Of a stretch of DNA of 64,000 nt, positions 48,472 through 60,678 are shown one piece after another; the stretch's first letter is position 1, and every line of letters starts with the position of its first letter. The DNA lies in NCBI GenBank assembly GCA_036872755.1, contig JAVHNS010000016.1:1-64000 (forward strand), read 5' to 3'. The DNA is from Orbilia blumenaviensis (Eukaryota > Ascomycota > Orbiliomycetes > Orbiliales > Orbiliaceae). The translations under genes and the position numbers were made by a program. The notes beneath the pieces were generated by a model that had not been told where the DNA came from, did no database searches, and saw nothing but the letters and a program-made list of their open reading frames with translations.

Positions 48472-49933
48472 CCCCACAGCCCTTTTTACGCTCTTTGGCA
48501 TGCTCTTGAATCATTATCCATTCTCTTAATTCTCCAAGTCCTATCAAAACCATCTCCTTTTTGGTTCGTCATACATGTGTTTCCGAATAATGTCCTTTAG
48601 TCCTCTTCTGGGGTTGTTTCTGTTTGAATGACTTTTTTCTGTTTTCCTGCTCAACTCCTAGCGGCCCTTTTTTTATCCATTGCAACGATTATTTGAGGAG
48701 GATGCTTGTATCGCTCTACGAAATAACATTTTAACTCCCACCCTATAACATGGTTTTTTTCTGATAATTGTCTCTTTTTGTTTTTGTTCTTAACGCTTCG
48801 ACTTTTTATTCCTCCCGTTCCACATCCTACAAGATCCTCTGGGCGTTCTTGCTCCTTTTTACCTGTTTTTTCTTCTTGTTCCTTATTACTATTATCCTTA
48901 TTCCTTGTTCTCTGTGTATGTGTGAGTGTTAACTGGGGGTTTCCTACTGTGTGTTCATCCTTTTTTTGTTTTTTTTAACTGGTTATTCTTGTTCGAATAC
49001 ATGCATGTGCCACCCACGGTATTTAAAGATATACTTTTTCTGCTGTTGCTGATGGACGATATCAATTCCCTTGTCTCTTTTTCTCTCTTCATATCTATAT
49101 ATAAAGACTCCGTTCTCCGCTGTTGATTTCCCTATCCCGCCCTCTCCTTTTCAACCGCTGTATATGTGTGACTTTTTTTCTGATGTTTTCTCTCCCTCCC
49201 GCTCTCTCCTTGTTTTACATTATTACCTCCTCCTTATCACCCATTTCCTCCTATTACTATTACTTACTACTTACTACTACTACCACACACAAAGAAAACA
49301 GAGGAACATCCCTTTTTATAAAAAGGGGGCTCTGTTTTCTCAAGATCAAAAATATGAAATACTACTACTACTTTTTTTTTAAAGTATTCTATACTTACGT
49401 TTTATACTCTCTCGTGCTGCATTGATTATATTAACTTGGCTTGGGGTGGTGTCTTGATGGTTGAGTTAATTGATATTGCTATATATATATAAGAAAGACG
49501 GAAAAACAGCGTTTTTAGTTTCTGGTTATGGTTTACTGATGTATCATCGATGAATGGGGATTTGAGATTGAGGGAGGGGTCTTTGCGTGTGTGTTTTAGA
49601 CTATCTTTTGCTCTTGGGATTTATGTGCTTGTGTGTGTTTATGGATATGTATGAATATGGGAATGTTGTAAAATTGAAGCGGTTTCTATATGTATTATTA
49701 CTAGCAAAAGAAATTGGGGGGGGGGGGGATTTATAAACCAAGATCTAAAAACATGATATTCTCCTCCTTCTCCTCTTGCTTCCTTTTGCTTTGCTATAGC
49801 TGCTCCGCAGTTCATAGCTGATGCCATCTTCCCCCCGTGCGCTTATACAATTTGTAATATATATATATATATATCTATATATATGTCTTGAACACTTTAC
49901 CTCTGTTTAACCGATATGATATGATCGTTTCTC
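48472..49933. other. Intergenic, convergent gene ends
   Basis: T-rich 3'-flanking sequence between the ankyrin gene (+) and the TBC gene (-). It includes G13 at 49716-49728 and a TA-rich microsatellite at about 49,857-49,883. ORFs here (48778-49425) are Leu/Phe/Tyr-rich chance frames. No RNA gene seen. Confidence 0.6.
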
Positions 49934-52827
49934 TCACGAGTTACCAAACAGCCCATTCTTCTTATCGCCGGTATCACCACTACTGCCGTTGTCGGGGGCA
50001 CCGAATAAACCTGTGTGATCGATAGATGCGGCACCACGTCTACCACCACTTGGTCCGCTGAAGCTCTTTGATCCGCCAATCGCACCGCCACCGCCACCAC
50101 CTCCACCACCTCCTCCAGGACCACCGAAGAACCCGCCTTTACCCTTGTCTGTCGTGTCATCGCCTAACATCCATGCGAACTGGGATTGTGCGAGAGAACG
50201 GCGAGGTTTTGGCGCCGCTCCCGCTGCTGTTGGATTCGGATTGGGCGTTTCGGAGACGGATCTAGACGTTGATGTCGATGACGATGGTGGTCTCCAGAGT
50301 GGTAGACCCGTGCTTTTGGGGACGAATGGTGAGGCGAGGGGTTGTCTTGTTCTTTGCTGAGGTTGTTGATGTTGGTGATGTTGTTGCTGTTGGAGGAGGG
50401 GTGGGGGGGTTGGGAGTATGTCTGCTGCGGTGGTGGTTATTGTTGGTTGTGGGGTTATTGGGTCTGCATAGCGGGTAGGTTCTGATTCTGGGGTTGAGGT
50501 TATGTTATTATTGCTGGCTTGGAAGTAGGTGGGGAATGGGGGTGGTTTGGCGGAGATGGGGATTGGTGATGTTGGTGGGATTTGGCGGCGGGGTGATAGT
50601 TGTGGAGGTGGCGGTGGTGAGGTGGCTGTTGATGCTTCCCTTGGAGTAGCTGGGTTGATATTGGTAGCTGTGTCGGGGACTTCTGTCAGCCATCGCCTGT
50701 CCAGTGCTGTCTTTGAGTCTAGCAGGCAGTTTCGAACGTATTTAATCCGTTCGAGGGCGTCCTTTCGTCGTTTTTCAGTTTCGTCTGAGCTGCCACCTGC
50801 TTTTTCGTTTGCAGATGCAGATGCTTCTTCTGTGGTAAACTGTTCTTCGAGGACTTTGATGCCTTCTTCCAGGATCGCTCCCAGAACGTTCTGACGTTCC
50901 ATGCTATCCGTCCATCTTTTGAGTATATCCCGCTGCTGTTCACCCACACCCGCTGATACACGTTTAACCTCGCCCATAGCCTCTCTTAACGCTTTATTCA
51001 CTCCCCATCTTTCGGAACTATCCCGCATCTTTGAGGCGACATCGTGCATCAAGCTTTCGATGTTATTCAGGTGTAGATTATTTACCACACTGGCACCGGT
51101 TAATCGAGGGGATAATGTTAGAATAGATGGTTGAGGGGGCGGAGGAGTTCCTGAGCGGATATATGGCGGTGGACTGGGGTTTGGAGGTCTGGAAGTATGT
51201 TTTGTTATCAGCCTTGAGGCGGTGTTTGTTGAAAGATCGTCGCGGAGGTGGATTGCGTCTTTGAGAAGGGTTAAGGGTGGGGTTGAGGATGGTGACTCAT
51301 AGCGCAGGAGGAGGGTTAACGCGGTGGAATAGTCGGCTTCGAGTACTGTTTTGTAGTTATTTAAGTAGTTAGTAGATGTTTTAGTTTTGAAAGATTGGGG
51401 GGAGTTTTTTGTACATTTCCACCGTATTCGAAGTATCATGGCGACTGAGATATAGTCAACGATCTGAAGGGTAGGGTCTTCGACGAAGATGCCGTCCCAG
51501 AGACCTAGTGTTTCGTCGAAGGTGAATTCGCGGCCGAACATAAGTCGAATCCAGCGACTGCATTACCCAGTTAATAATCACCTATGAAAAAAAAAAAAAA
51601 AAAGGATATTCAGGGAAAACTCCATACATCAGAAATATCTGTGGCAGAACCCCCAACTGATCAAGATGGTATGCCAGTTCCGGATCGACGACTCCTAGAA
51701 GGCCTTCGTGGATATACTCGCTCTTTCGCACGATGGGACTGCTAGCTGGTACACCGCCCACAGTCTTCTCCTCACCATGCCCCATCTCATACCACGATTT
51801 CGCAAAAAGCATAATCTTTTGGAAAAGCGAGAAGGTGTCGTGCTCGATATACTTCGCATCCAACAGTTCCTTCATAGTATCCTCCTGATCAACCGTCAAC
51901 ATAGATACCGACACCGACGTAAACCCCCCATCCGATTTCTCAGACTTGTTATTTTGATCTTCGATAGCATCGGAATGGATAACCCAATACACCGGTGCAG
52001 CTAATTCGTGCATGCCTTGCCGGTACGATGTGTCGGGATTGAGCTTGCTCCAGACGAATAAGACGTTGGATAAAGTCACCTGAACGTCGATAGACCGAAA
52101 GAACTCGGTGTCGGGATACGTGCGATCGATATCTTTCTGAATCTCATCGCGGAGTTGTTCATCGTGGCGTAACGAGGTCCATGGGCTCTATACATATATG
52201 CCGTTCCCAAAAGACAAGAACAGGGACGTAAAAGTTAGGTTCTGTAGGAATGATGTATATATATTTAAAAAAAAAAGGGAAGGGAATATAATAGCAGGTG
52301 GCATGTATGGAGTGGACGGTACCGACTCGTCATCCGCCAGAGGGTCCGATCCGGCAAATCGCTCGGGGTCTTGTTCATTGTTTAGCGGTCGGAGGTATTT
52401 GGACTTATGCTCATCGTAGGCCGAGCGCTCCTTTCGTATGGCGGCGATGAGGGTGGAGAGGTCCAGTTTGTGGCACAGCAGAAGAGACTATATATATACC
52501 ATTCCAACTATCAGACCAAATCTCAAGAAGACACCGAAATATCGGATATATAGCTATATAGGTCGTAGGTATGTAAATAAATACCTTCCACAGCAGCGAC
52601 CTGAGCGCTTTATGGCCGATTCCATTTGCGATATTGAGGTCGGAAAGGGACGCAGCCTGCAGGGCCTCGAACGACGATATCGATCGGAGATAGGCGCCCC
52701 ATTGTTCCCTGCAGACAGTATATATATATATATATTAGTATCCTAGTTCCTATCTATCTACCGGTGATAGTACAACAGTGCCATGGGAGAAGTAGGACCC
52801 GTACCTGACCTGTTGGATGTCCTTCAT
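49934..52827 (-). CDS. TBC-domain Rab GTPase-activating protein
   Basis: Coding exons (minus) are 52827-52805, 52708-52585, 52487-52323, 52187-51628 and 51557-49934, giving about 831 aa. The TBC domain spans residues ~20-320: KALRSLLWK, SAYDEHKSKY, SPWTSLRHDEQLRDEI, the IDxxR arginine-finger motif as DIDRTYPD, the SYRQGMHE glutamine-finger motif (Y-x-Q-G) and RWIRLMFGREF. Both catalytic fingers are present, so it should be an active RabGAP; layout resembles the TBC1D5 group. After ~400 the protein is Pro/Thr/Ser/Gln-rich with a coiled-coil-like part and ends in a Gly-rich tail. The third exon's donor is weak (GTACCG) and the start exon codes only seven full residues, so the 5' end is the least certain part. 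Confidence 0.85.
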
Positions 52828-54694
52828 CTGTAGATCTAGATACACGCACGCTTGAGCGGGTTCGATAGCTATTTGAATACCTTCCCGACCAACCCACTTT
52901 TAGCGAGAGACCCTGGAACTGCGGGAACGACAATGCAACGAGAAAATCTGGATCTATGGTTTGGAAGGAAACTAGTCGCTACACGATCCAGAATATCAGA
53001 GAGAGAGAATAATCCGTCTATAGATCGATCTATTCAGGTAGAAAGAGGATGAAGGGAGCGAAGAGAGGTTGTAGAACAGAAAGAGCGCATGCGCCTGACA
53101 CCACCTAGCACAAGAACAGAACAGAACAGAAAACGCTTAATGGTTGGGTTCCAAGCAAGGCAGGGCCCCGCACTAGACCAGGAACCGCTTAATTAAGGCC
53201 ATGATCATGGGCCCCATCCATTCGATGACAATCGAAGCAAACTATTGGCTGGGAGTGTGCAGACGGGTCCGGAACTTAACATGTCGTGCTTTCAAAGTGC
53301 AAGTCCGCCGTGTGTACTGTGCTGTAAGTACTGTATGTCTATGCATGTGTATAGATAGATAGATGCCCTTTGATCCAGAATAGAACTTAACGAGCTGATA
53401 AGCAGCCCGAAGGACGTCATTATGCCTTTGGCCGGAAATAACAAAGCTACATGTAAGTAGGTACTTACTTACATGCCCATGCTTGCTATGCCATGCCATG
53501 CAGGAATTTGAGCAAGTCGAGATATGAACAGGAAAGTCCCATCTGCATCTCGAAAATGCAGGATGGAGAGGCAAAAGCCGATGCCAACTAGTACTCCAGA
53601 CGGTATTGGATACATGTATGGGATCACAAACCAAGCAGGCTGTATGTATCCAAGTCAAGAGCTTAAGATCTCAATTAAGAGGAGGGTCGCCTGACCCGAA
53701 ATGATTATATTGAAACTGATCCTCGAGTCGACTGCGATTATAACGGCTGGCCGACGAAGCGGGAAACGATATCCCTCTATCAAGTCAAAGTCAAGCCAAG
53801 TCAAGCCAGTATCTTTTTTAGCTTTTGGTCGGGTGGGGAATACCACCCTGGATACGGGTGCGAAGTTGCTTTCGTTCCAAGGGCCCCAGTCAGTTTTAAG
53901 CTCTGATCATGACCATGACCATGACCGTTAATTCGAACCAGTTGGAGCCCTTGCAAGGAAAACTTGGTATGTAACTGTGACTATGATGTCGAGCGGGCTT
54001 TTTACCCTTTTTTGCCTTTCTTTCTTTCTTTTTGATCAGATCAGAGCGGGGCGTGGATGCATCGAGACTTCTGGACCAGGCGTCCAGGTACCTACCTAAC
54101 TACCTTACATTTACATACTTCTTATCCCCGCACACAACAAGCAGCAGCAGATAGGTACCCACCCGTTAATGCTGGAAGTAAATACATGTATATAAGGTTA
54201 GACTGCGGGAAATATTATCGACCGGGAATTGATACTGCTATCGGCAAAGAATCCAATCTCTCCCACTGGCCTCGATACTTTAATTACCTAACCTGCATGC
54301 TAATCATTCTGGGGTGCTTGTCCGTATATTGTACCTCGGACGGGTCTGAGGATGCATTGCCTTGCAAGGAATAAATTATCAATGGCTGGCTGGCTGGCTG
54401 ACTTAAACTGGCTTGTGCACCTGCTTGTGGCTGTTAATTACTATAAACATCGACATTCCGCCGTCTTGGTCGATAAATCGATTAGTCTGCATTCACTGTG
54501 CTCTCCAAAATCTTCTGGATTCGAACTCTGATGTTGATATCTTTTGGATAAGATCAGTGGTTCTTTCTTGAATTCTTTGTCCTCCCCGCTGTGTACCCAC
54601 TGTCCATACGTTTCACGGCATATAACCAATCGATACGTATAAATACTGCTGCACTGGTTACCTCTATCATCGATCATCGTCATCAGACCTCGTC
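52828..54694. other. Divergent intergenic region, TBC / hydrolase genes
   Basis: No supported gene. It contains AGGTA-type motifs at about 53,459-53,470 and 54,088-54,100, a short GACCAT tandem near 53,909-53,927 and GGCTGGCTGG at ~54,383-54,399. ORFs at 53242-53658 and 54057-54374 overlap these repeats and lack any domain. Confidence 0.6.
54626..54646 (+). promoter_or_regulatory. CCAAT and TATA-like elements of the hydrolase promoter
   Basis: CCAAT at 54626-54630 and GTATAAATAC at about 54637-54646 lie 69 and ~50 bp upstream of the start codon at 54695. Spacing and sequence suit a core promoter. Confidence 0.4.
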
Positions 54695-56377
54695 ATGGGA
54701 CTGGCCAACTTCGTAAGGACGGCGGCCTCTACCGTCATCGGCATTGTCTCCCTCAATTTGTTTGTCCTGGCTGCCGCTTCCACTGGTGCCTTTGTCCTAC
54801 CGGTTGGGAAGAAGAAGAAAGAGGAACGGCTACAAGGTACACACCGATATTAATACAATCCCTCTCCCGCCTCTTCATAATAAAAAAAAACCCCCAGTTT
54901 GAATTTTAACTGGTCGGAGGTAGTATCTTTGAGGGATATCGAAATAAATGTATGCTGAATAAACTATAATAATATATAGCACAAAGCGAGCTTTGGGATC
55001 TGTCTACCCAGCCTCTCCCGGGGTTTTACCACAAGTTCTACGAAGGCGCCGATGGCGTCACTCTGCACTACGTCGAGGGCGGTGATACTTCTCCGGACTC
55101 TCCACTCGTAATTTTCATCCATGGCTTTCCAGACGTATGTCAAAATAGTCCATAACCTCCCCTTCATAGAAGGTTTTACTGGAATATCCAAGCTGATGTT
55201 TTTCTGATCCTTTTGCTATTTTGTTACTGCAGTCCTGGTTCATCTGGCACCACCAGCTGTCGGCACCAACGATCCAACAGAAAGCGCACTTGATAGCTAT
55301 CGACCTCCCTGGATATGGCGGGTCTGGTGCTTTCCCCCGTGCATCGGCTACGGCTATTCTCAGCTCCATTGCAACTTTCATAGTTGCCCAGAAGGAGAAG
55401 AAGAAGAGTGAGAGCTGCATCCTTGTAACGCATGATTGGGGCAGCATCATTGGATTCCGACTGGCCTCAGAAGCTGGATTTTTGTTCACAAGATGCATTA
55501 TCTTGAATGCTCTCCACGTAAGATTTCGCCCCCGATCAGATGCATCAACAAAAAATTAGAGAAACACTAAGTTTTTATTTTTTTATTTTTTTTTTAAACC
55601 CAGCCTTCACTTGCTGTCGAAAACGTGACCCGTGCGACTTCTAGCGCATCGAGGATGCTGCAAACATACGTCCGCAATCCAACAAACTTTGCCCTCGTTC
55701 GGTCTGCATTCCGATCCATGAAGCCGTTCCTCACCCAGCTGAAATGCTCCTACTATATTTCCGTATTTCTCTTACCGTTCCCACTGGCCAGGCAACTCTA
55801 CAAAATGGGCGATTTCTGGTTCCTACGGCTGTGCAGCAAGTTCTCCAAGTTTCATAACGAGGAAGTGTATCTAGCCAATTCATTCGGACCCTCGAAATCC
55901 GAGGCGGACGGATACCCTGCCGCTGTGCTCGACAGGCAAGATGTGAACAAGAGGGCTGACCAAAAGATTGCGTATTACCGTGATAACCTCTGGCTCTCGA
56001 AGTGGAGGAAACCGGAAAATATCCAGTTAATTGCAGCTGCGTCTGAGAATAATTCGGGTTTTACTGGTCTTCTGGAACAGAAGGAAGGGAGCTTTAAGTG
56101 TCCTGTTACTATTGTATACGCTGCTAGGGATACTGCCTTTCATAGGAGATTTTGTTATGAAGGACTTGAGGAGTACTTGCTGCCTTCGAAAGGAAAGACC
56201 GGGAAGAGCTACTTGGTTTGCTTCCCGAAAGCAAGGCACTGGCCGATGGTTTCGAGCCCCGGTAGGGAGAGCGTCGACATGCTCATCGAAAGCGAATTGG
56301 AAGGGATTGATGGCGAGGATATGAAGGAGAAGGTTTGGGCGGTGGACAAGGAGATCAAGTTTGAGATTGAAAAATGA
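54695..56377 (+). CDS. Epoxide-hydrolase-like alpha/beta hydrolase, membrane-anchored
   Basis: Coding exons are 54695-54836, 54980-55134, 55233-55517 and 55604-56377, giving 451 aa. Donors are GTACAC, GTATGT and GTAAGA; acceptors are ATAG, GCAG and CCAG. Residues ~8-35 form a hydrophobic anchor or signal segment followed by KKKK. The hydrolase core shows HGFPDSW (oxyanion motif), DLPGYGGSG, and the nucleophile elbow HDWGSIIG with Asp rather than Ser, which indicates epoxide hydrolase or dehalogenase chemistry. The acid is probably in VYAARDTAFH and the base His in KARHWP. The cap contains YISVF and YRDNLW tyrosines. Substrate is unknown. Confidence 0.88.
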
Positions 56378-56969
56378 GGGCCAGACCCAACGTTCGATTT
56401 GGTACAATATATCTGATATATTATTGGTGAATCGAATGATCTGAGGATAGCTATAGGAAGTTTTATAACGGTTGGGTACGAACAGACAGACTGATCGGGC
56501 TTGATCATAATGCTATTCGATATTCCTTCTCTTGACTTTTCTTAATTTTTTATTTTCTTTTACTTTTTGCTCCACTATTATTATTTCTGACTTCTTGTAT
56601 TACTAGTGACTAATAAAAAATATTTCATTCTTGTCTTCTTTTCGAATCCGTCTTCCCTTGATTTGCTTGATAGATATGGAGCGTTGAGGCGGTTTTGATG
56701 TTTCTGGTTGGACATGAAGTCGAAATTGGGGAGAGGCACCGTGCTCTGGGCGGATATTCCGGGCCGCACGATGGGATGCCCCTGAACAGCCTCAACACCC
56801 CTGCCCTTCGGTGATGAGGCTAAGGTGTCAACATCTACAACTTCTATCCACTCCTGCGCAGCTGCGACGGGAGCTCCTTCTATTCCATTCTTACATTCCT
56901 ACCTCCTGCCTTTACTTATACTGTCGTTCCAACTTACCGGTCAATCGATACAGCAGCAGAATCACCATC
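56378..56969. other. Short intergenic region (tandem genes)
   Basis: 592 bp between the hydrolase stop and the HUT1 start, holding the hydrolase 3' UTR and the HUT1 promoter. I see no distinct element. Confidence 0.6.
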
Positions 56970-58445
56970 ATGGCGCGACCAAAGCAGGCGAACCCGCGCC
57001 AGCTAAGTTCCGAGGACATCGCTCTCCACAAACTCGAGACCCAGGAACTGCGCACACCGACCAAATCCCAGCCCTCATCGCCAATCTCCCCATCCAATGG
57101 CGTCTCCGACAAGTCCAAACCTCTGGTCCAGCGGCCTCGTAGACGGTCCATTGTATCACAGGAAATTTCGTCGCATCCAACTGTTGTCGAGCTGGTCATC
57201 TGTGTCGCTGGAATCTACACCTCCTTGTATGCAACTGCAACCACAACTGTCATTGATCTCGCGGGTTTATCAGTCGTCGTAGATATGATACGATACGATA
57301 TGATATTATGTTATGTTATGTAGTACGTCTTTGCTAATCAGAAGTGTAACATTGACAGCTTAACCTGGGCTCTCCTCCAAGAACGTATCACGACCACTCC
57401 ATACGGTCCTAACAAAGCCCGCTTCAAATTCCACCTCGTCCTCCTGACAGTCCAATCCCTCTGCGCATCCGCCATTGGTTATCTCTACATCCTCTACACC
57501 TCCCGCCAACATCCAACCCTCCCAATCCCACCGATCTTCCCAACTCGTAAAATCGCAGCCTACTACCTCCTTATCGCCGTCTCATCGTCTCTCGCCGCAC
57601 CATTCGGATATGCAGCGCTCAGCCATATCGATTATATCACCTTCATCCTTGCCAAATCTTGCAAACTACTCCCTGTTATGTTCCTACACCTGACGCTGTA
57701 TCAACGTCGGTATCCGCTTTACAAGTACATCGTCGTATTACTGGTTACCTCCGGTGTCGCAGTCTTCACACTATACAACAACCCAGCTGGAGCCGCTAAG
57801 AAGCACAAGGGCAGCGACACCAGCAGTTTATACGGTCTATTACTCCTCAGCATCAACCTCCTCCTCGATGGCGTTACGAATTCGACACAAGATCACATGT
57901 TCGCGACGTCTGGGGGCTTGGTGACTGGACCGCAGATGCAGTGTGGATTGAACTTGGTTAGCAGCTTGTTGACGGCTGGGTGGTTGGCGGTTAATCCATG
58001 GAGCAGTGAGCTGACGGATGCGATTGGCTTTATGAGGGAGAATCCGAATGTTGTGGGGGATGTTATGGGGTTTGCACTTTGTGGGGCTGTTGGGCAGGTT
58101 TTTATTTGTAAGTGTTTCCCACGCTCTTTCTTGGTACCTTTTTTTTTTTTTTTTTTTTTCTCCTTATTATTACTATTTCCGTATGTGAAGTGGTGGGGGG
58201 GTTTTGATGGCTGACTTGGGGATTTAGTTTACACGCTCTCTCGGTTCGGATCCTTAACGCTGGTCACGGTCACTGTTACCCGTAAGATGTTCAGTATGAT
58301 TCTGTCGGTATTTGCGTTCGGACACACATTGAGCTTGATGCAGTGGTTGGGTGTCGGTCTCGTCTTTGGAGGTATTGGCGGCGAGGCGGAGATGAAGAGG
58401 CGGGAGAAGAAGGCGAAAATTGATAAGAACAAGAAGGCGGAGTAG
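56970..58445 (+). CDS. HUT1: UDP-galactose transporter homologue HUT1
   Basis: Coding exons are 56970-57226, 57359-58107 and 58228-58445, giving 407 aa. Donors are GTATGC and GTAAGT; acceptors are ACAG and TTAG. The joins create [21 protein letters not shown] and [27 protein letters not shown], both hallmarks of the SLC35B/HUT1 nucleotide-sugar transporter family. About ten hydrophobic helices follow a ~65-residue cytosolic Ser/Pro-rich N terminus. The C terminus ends in a Lys-rich tail ([12 protein letters not shown]) suited to ER retention. It moves UDP-sugar across the ER or Golgi membrane for glycosylation. Confidence 0.93.
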
Positions 58446-58855
58446 GTTGGTTAACCTTTTCTATTCTTCTTCTTTTTTCTTTTTTCGTCTTTTCTATCCC
58501 TTCGGTTTCTTTGGAAAAAGTGGACCTTTTTTTTTGATATCCCTTCCTTTTATGGGTTATTGATCAATGGAGGAGTTGTATTCTAGTAAACACTTAAGTT
58601 AGTAGTTTAGCATATTATGGTGTCGTCGGTTTGGGCGGGTTTTGCCAAAGGCTTCTTTTCTTCATGTTATATATAGAGATAGATGGATATATATGTTTTC
58701 ATCCCTTTGCTTCCTCTCTCTAAAACTCCCTTCTTGCCAGGACACAAGTTTGTATAGAATCAACAGACTGGTGCTTTCAACGTTAAAAACCCCTTCCTAT
58801 CCTCTCTCTCTCTCTCTCAAAAACCAATATCAAAACAATAATCTCGGTGCCTACA
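58446..58855. other. Short convergent intergenic region
   Basis: 410 bp between the HUT1 and ALKBH6 3' ends, T-rich on the left and with a CT repeat near 58,803-58,818. Nothing else seen. Confidence 0.6.
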
Positions 58856-59959
58856 TCATCTCCTCCCCGCAACCCCCCTCCCTCCAAACAGTCTTCCCGC
58901 ATCCTTAACCTTCAGCACATCTCTATACGTCAAACTGATCCTAACCCCTTCCCTCCTAACCACCCCTCCACTCTCCACAATTCCCCTTCTAGTCCCATCA
59001 CCAAGTAACCCCCAATTCGCAACTGTAAGTTCATCAAGTCCTTCATCCGCCTCAACTGCCAAAATACCATGTAAATGGTTCGTATACATCTCATCCGTTG
59101 TAATCAGTAGTGAATTTGGTTCTTGGAATATTCTGTATTTTGTTTGATTTCCTTCTTCTCCTACTCCTCCCTCTTCCCTTTCCCTTCGTTCTTGTGGCGA
59201 TTGAGACTGAGATGAAGAGGATGAGGAAGGGGGAGGGGGTTTGGGAGTAACCTCCAGCAAGATATGAGACCCAAGACTGACGGTACATACGACAGGAAAG
59301 TAAGCGGCTCCATCTTCATGGGCTGCTATACCCGTGTTCGGAGGGTATTCGTTTATCAAGACGTGGTTCGGACGGGTGTGTGGTGATGTTGTGAAGATTC
59401 CCCGTTTTTCTTTTTCCTTCCTTTCCTTCCCTTCCTCATCATTATCATCATCATCTTCTTCTCTGTTTTCATTGTCGTCGTTATTGTTATTGTTATTGTT
59501 ATTGTTTTTACTTTTATTATTATTGTCAGAGGAGAAGGAAAGGGAGAGTATCCTGTCAACGATGGGGGATACCAAAAACTCCGGTAAGGATTTTGTAGTG
59601 AGAAGGTGGCCGGAGGGGGTTAATGGCGCCGGATGGGGTTGGAGACGACGGTGGGTTAGGGTCGTCCATGGGTTTTTGGAAATATTGGTTAGGAGCGTGC
59701 TGGCTTCTTGGGGGGTTATGAATGCTGTTGTTTTTTTATTTTATTATTTATTTATTTTTATTTTTATTATGGTTGTATGATAAGTATTTGGTCTCGGATG
59801 TAAATGTGTAGATTAGAAGGGAAGAAGAGAAGAGGGGGTGGGGGGCTTACAGGAGATGTAGTATGCACTCGGAGGGAGGGATTTGATTCTGTAGTCTTCG
59901 AGGTCCTTGAGCTCCAGGGCGGTTGTAGTGGTGGTGGTGGATGTGTTGGGCGTAGTCAT
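58856..59959 (-). CDS. ALKBH6: ALKBH6-type 2-oxoglutarate/Fe(II) dioxygenase
   Basis: Coding exons (minus) are 59959-59851 and 59724-58856, with a 126-nt intron (donor GTAAGC, acceptor ACAG, phase 1), giving 325 aa. The join gives AYYIS-SFITPQEASTLL and then PWTTLTHRRLQ, as in ALKBH6. The Fe(II) ligands are His and Asp in AAHEDGAAY and a distal His in the MYTNHLHGI segment; the 2OG-binding Arg is in VRISLTYRDV. NHVLINEY and TVSLGSHI also match. Two low-complexity insertions interrupt the fold: an Asn/Asp/Glu/Lys run of about 45 residues and a Pro/Ser/Arg/Glu run of about 35. ALKBH6 substrate is unsettled. Confidence 0.88.
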
Positions 59960-60678
59960 CTCTTTTGTTGGAATTTCCTTTTGGGAGGAGGGGACGTCGA
60001 GATATAAAATTAGTGGGTGAGTGCAGTGCTGCTCACCTGGGCGGGCAGGTATCGGATTTCGATTTGGGAGGATGAGGGTAACTTGAGAGAGACCAGTCGT
60101 TTTTTTATATTTTATTTCGTCAAACGAATCTAGGGAAAATTCTTATATACCTAAGCCTCGTGGGTAGAAATTACACCTGCGCGGTGATCATAAAAGCTAG
60201 GTCAGTATAATAGTTAAGTGGGGTTGTGGTTTAGCTGTAGAATCGATTTGGTTATGTTATAGGCTTCCTGAATATGTTAGTTCACATCTACATATAGAAA
60301 ATATATTACAGTCTTGAAGATATTAAAACCTATTAAAGAAAAGAAAATAAAAAAAATAAATAGAAGGGCTTAGAATGGGGACTTGATAGTCCGTAAGAAT
60401 GTCCGAGACAAAGCTCGAAGCATCTACGACCCAAACAACCATCCAAAACCGACATCCGTGCGGAGATAGTCTATTAAGTTTTAGGTACTATGTGAAAACG
60501 AAAAAGAAAAAAGTAGAAGACATCATTACAGCCAACAGGGGAGGTTGATGAGTGTCTTGTACAGAGGTATCCAGCTTCTTGTAAGACAGCTTTTGGGGTT
60601 TTATAAATCAGAGCAAAACTAAATTAGACTAGTATCCCATCATGGTATAATTTTTATGCTTTTTATCGTCTAGCTAAA
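59960..60678. other. Intergenic: ALKBH6 promoter and FRS1 3' flank
   Basis: 719 bp with no gene seen. The left ~250 bases are likely the ALKBH6 promoter; the right part is A/T-rich 3' flank. Confidence 0.55.

Noticed and set aside
49071..49425. Overlapping ORFs of ~100 codons rich in Leu, Phe and Tyr
   Set aside because: They come from a T/C-rich 3'-flanking stretch in two frames at once, with no domain.
53242..54374. ORFs between the TBC and hydrolase genes (138, 76, 105 codons)
   Set aside because: They overlap AGGTA-type and short tandem repeats and show no conserved motif.
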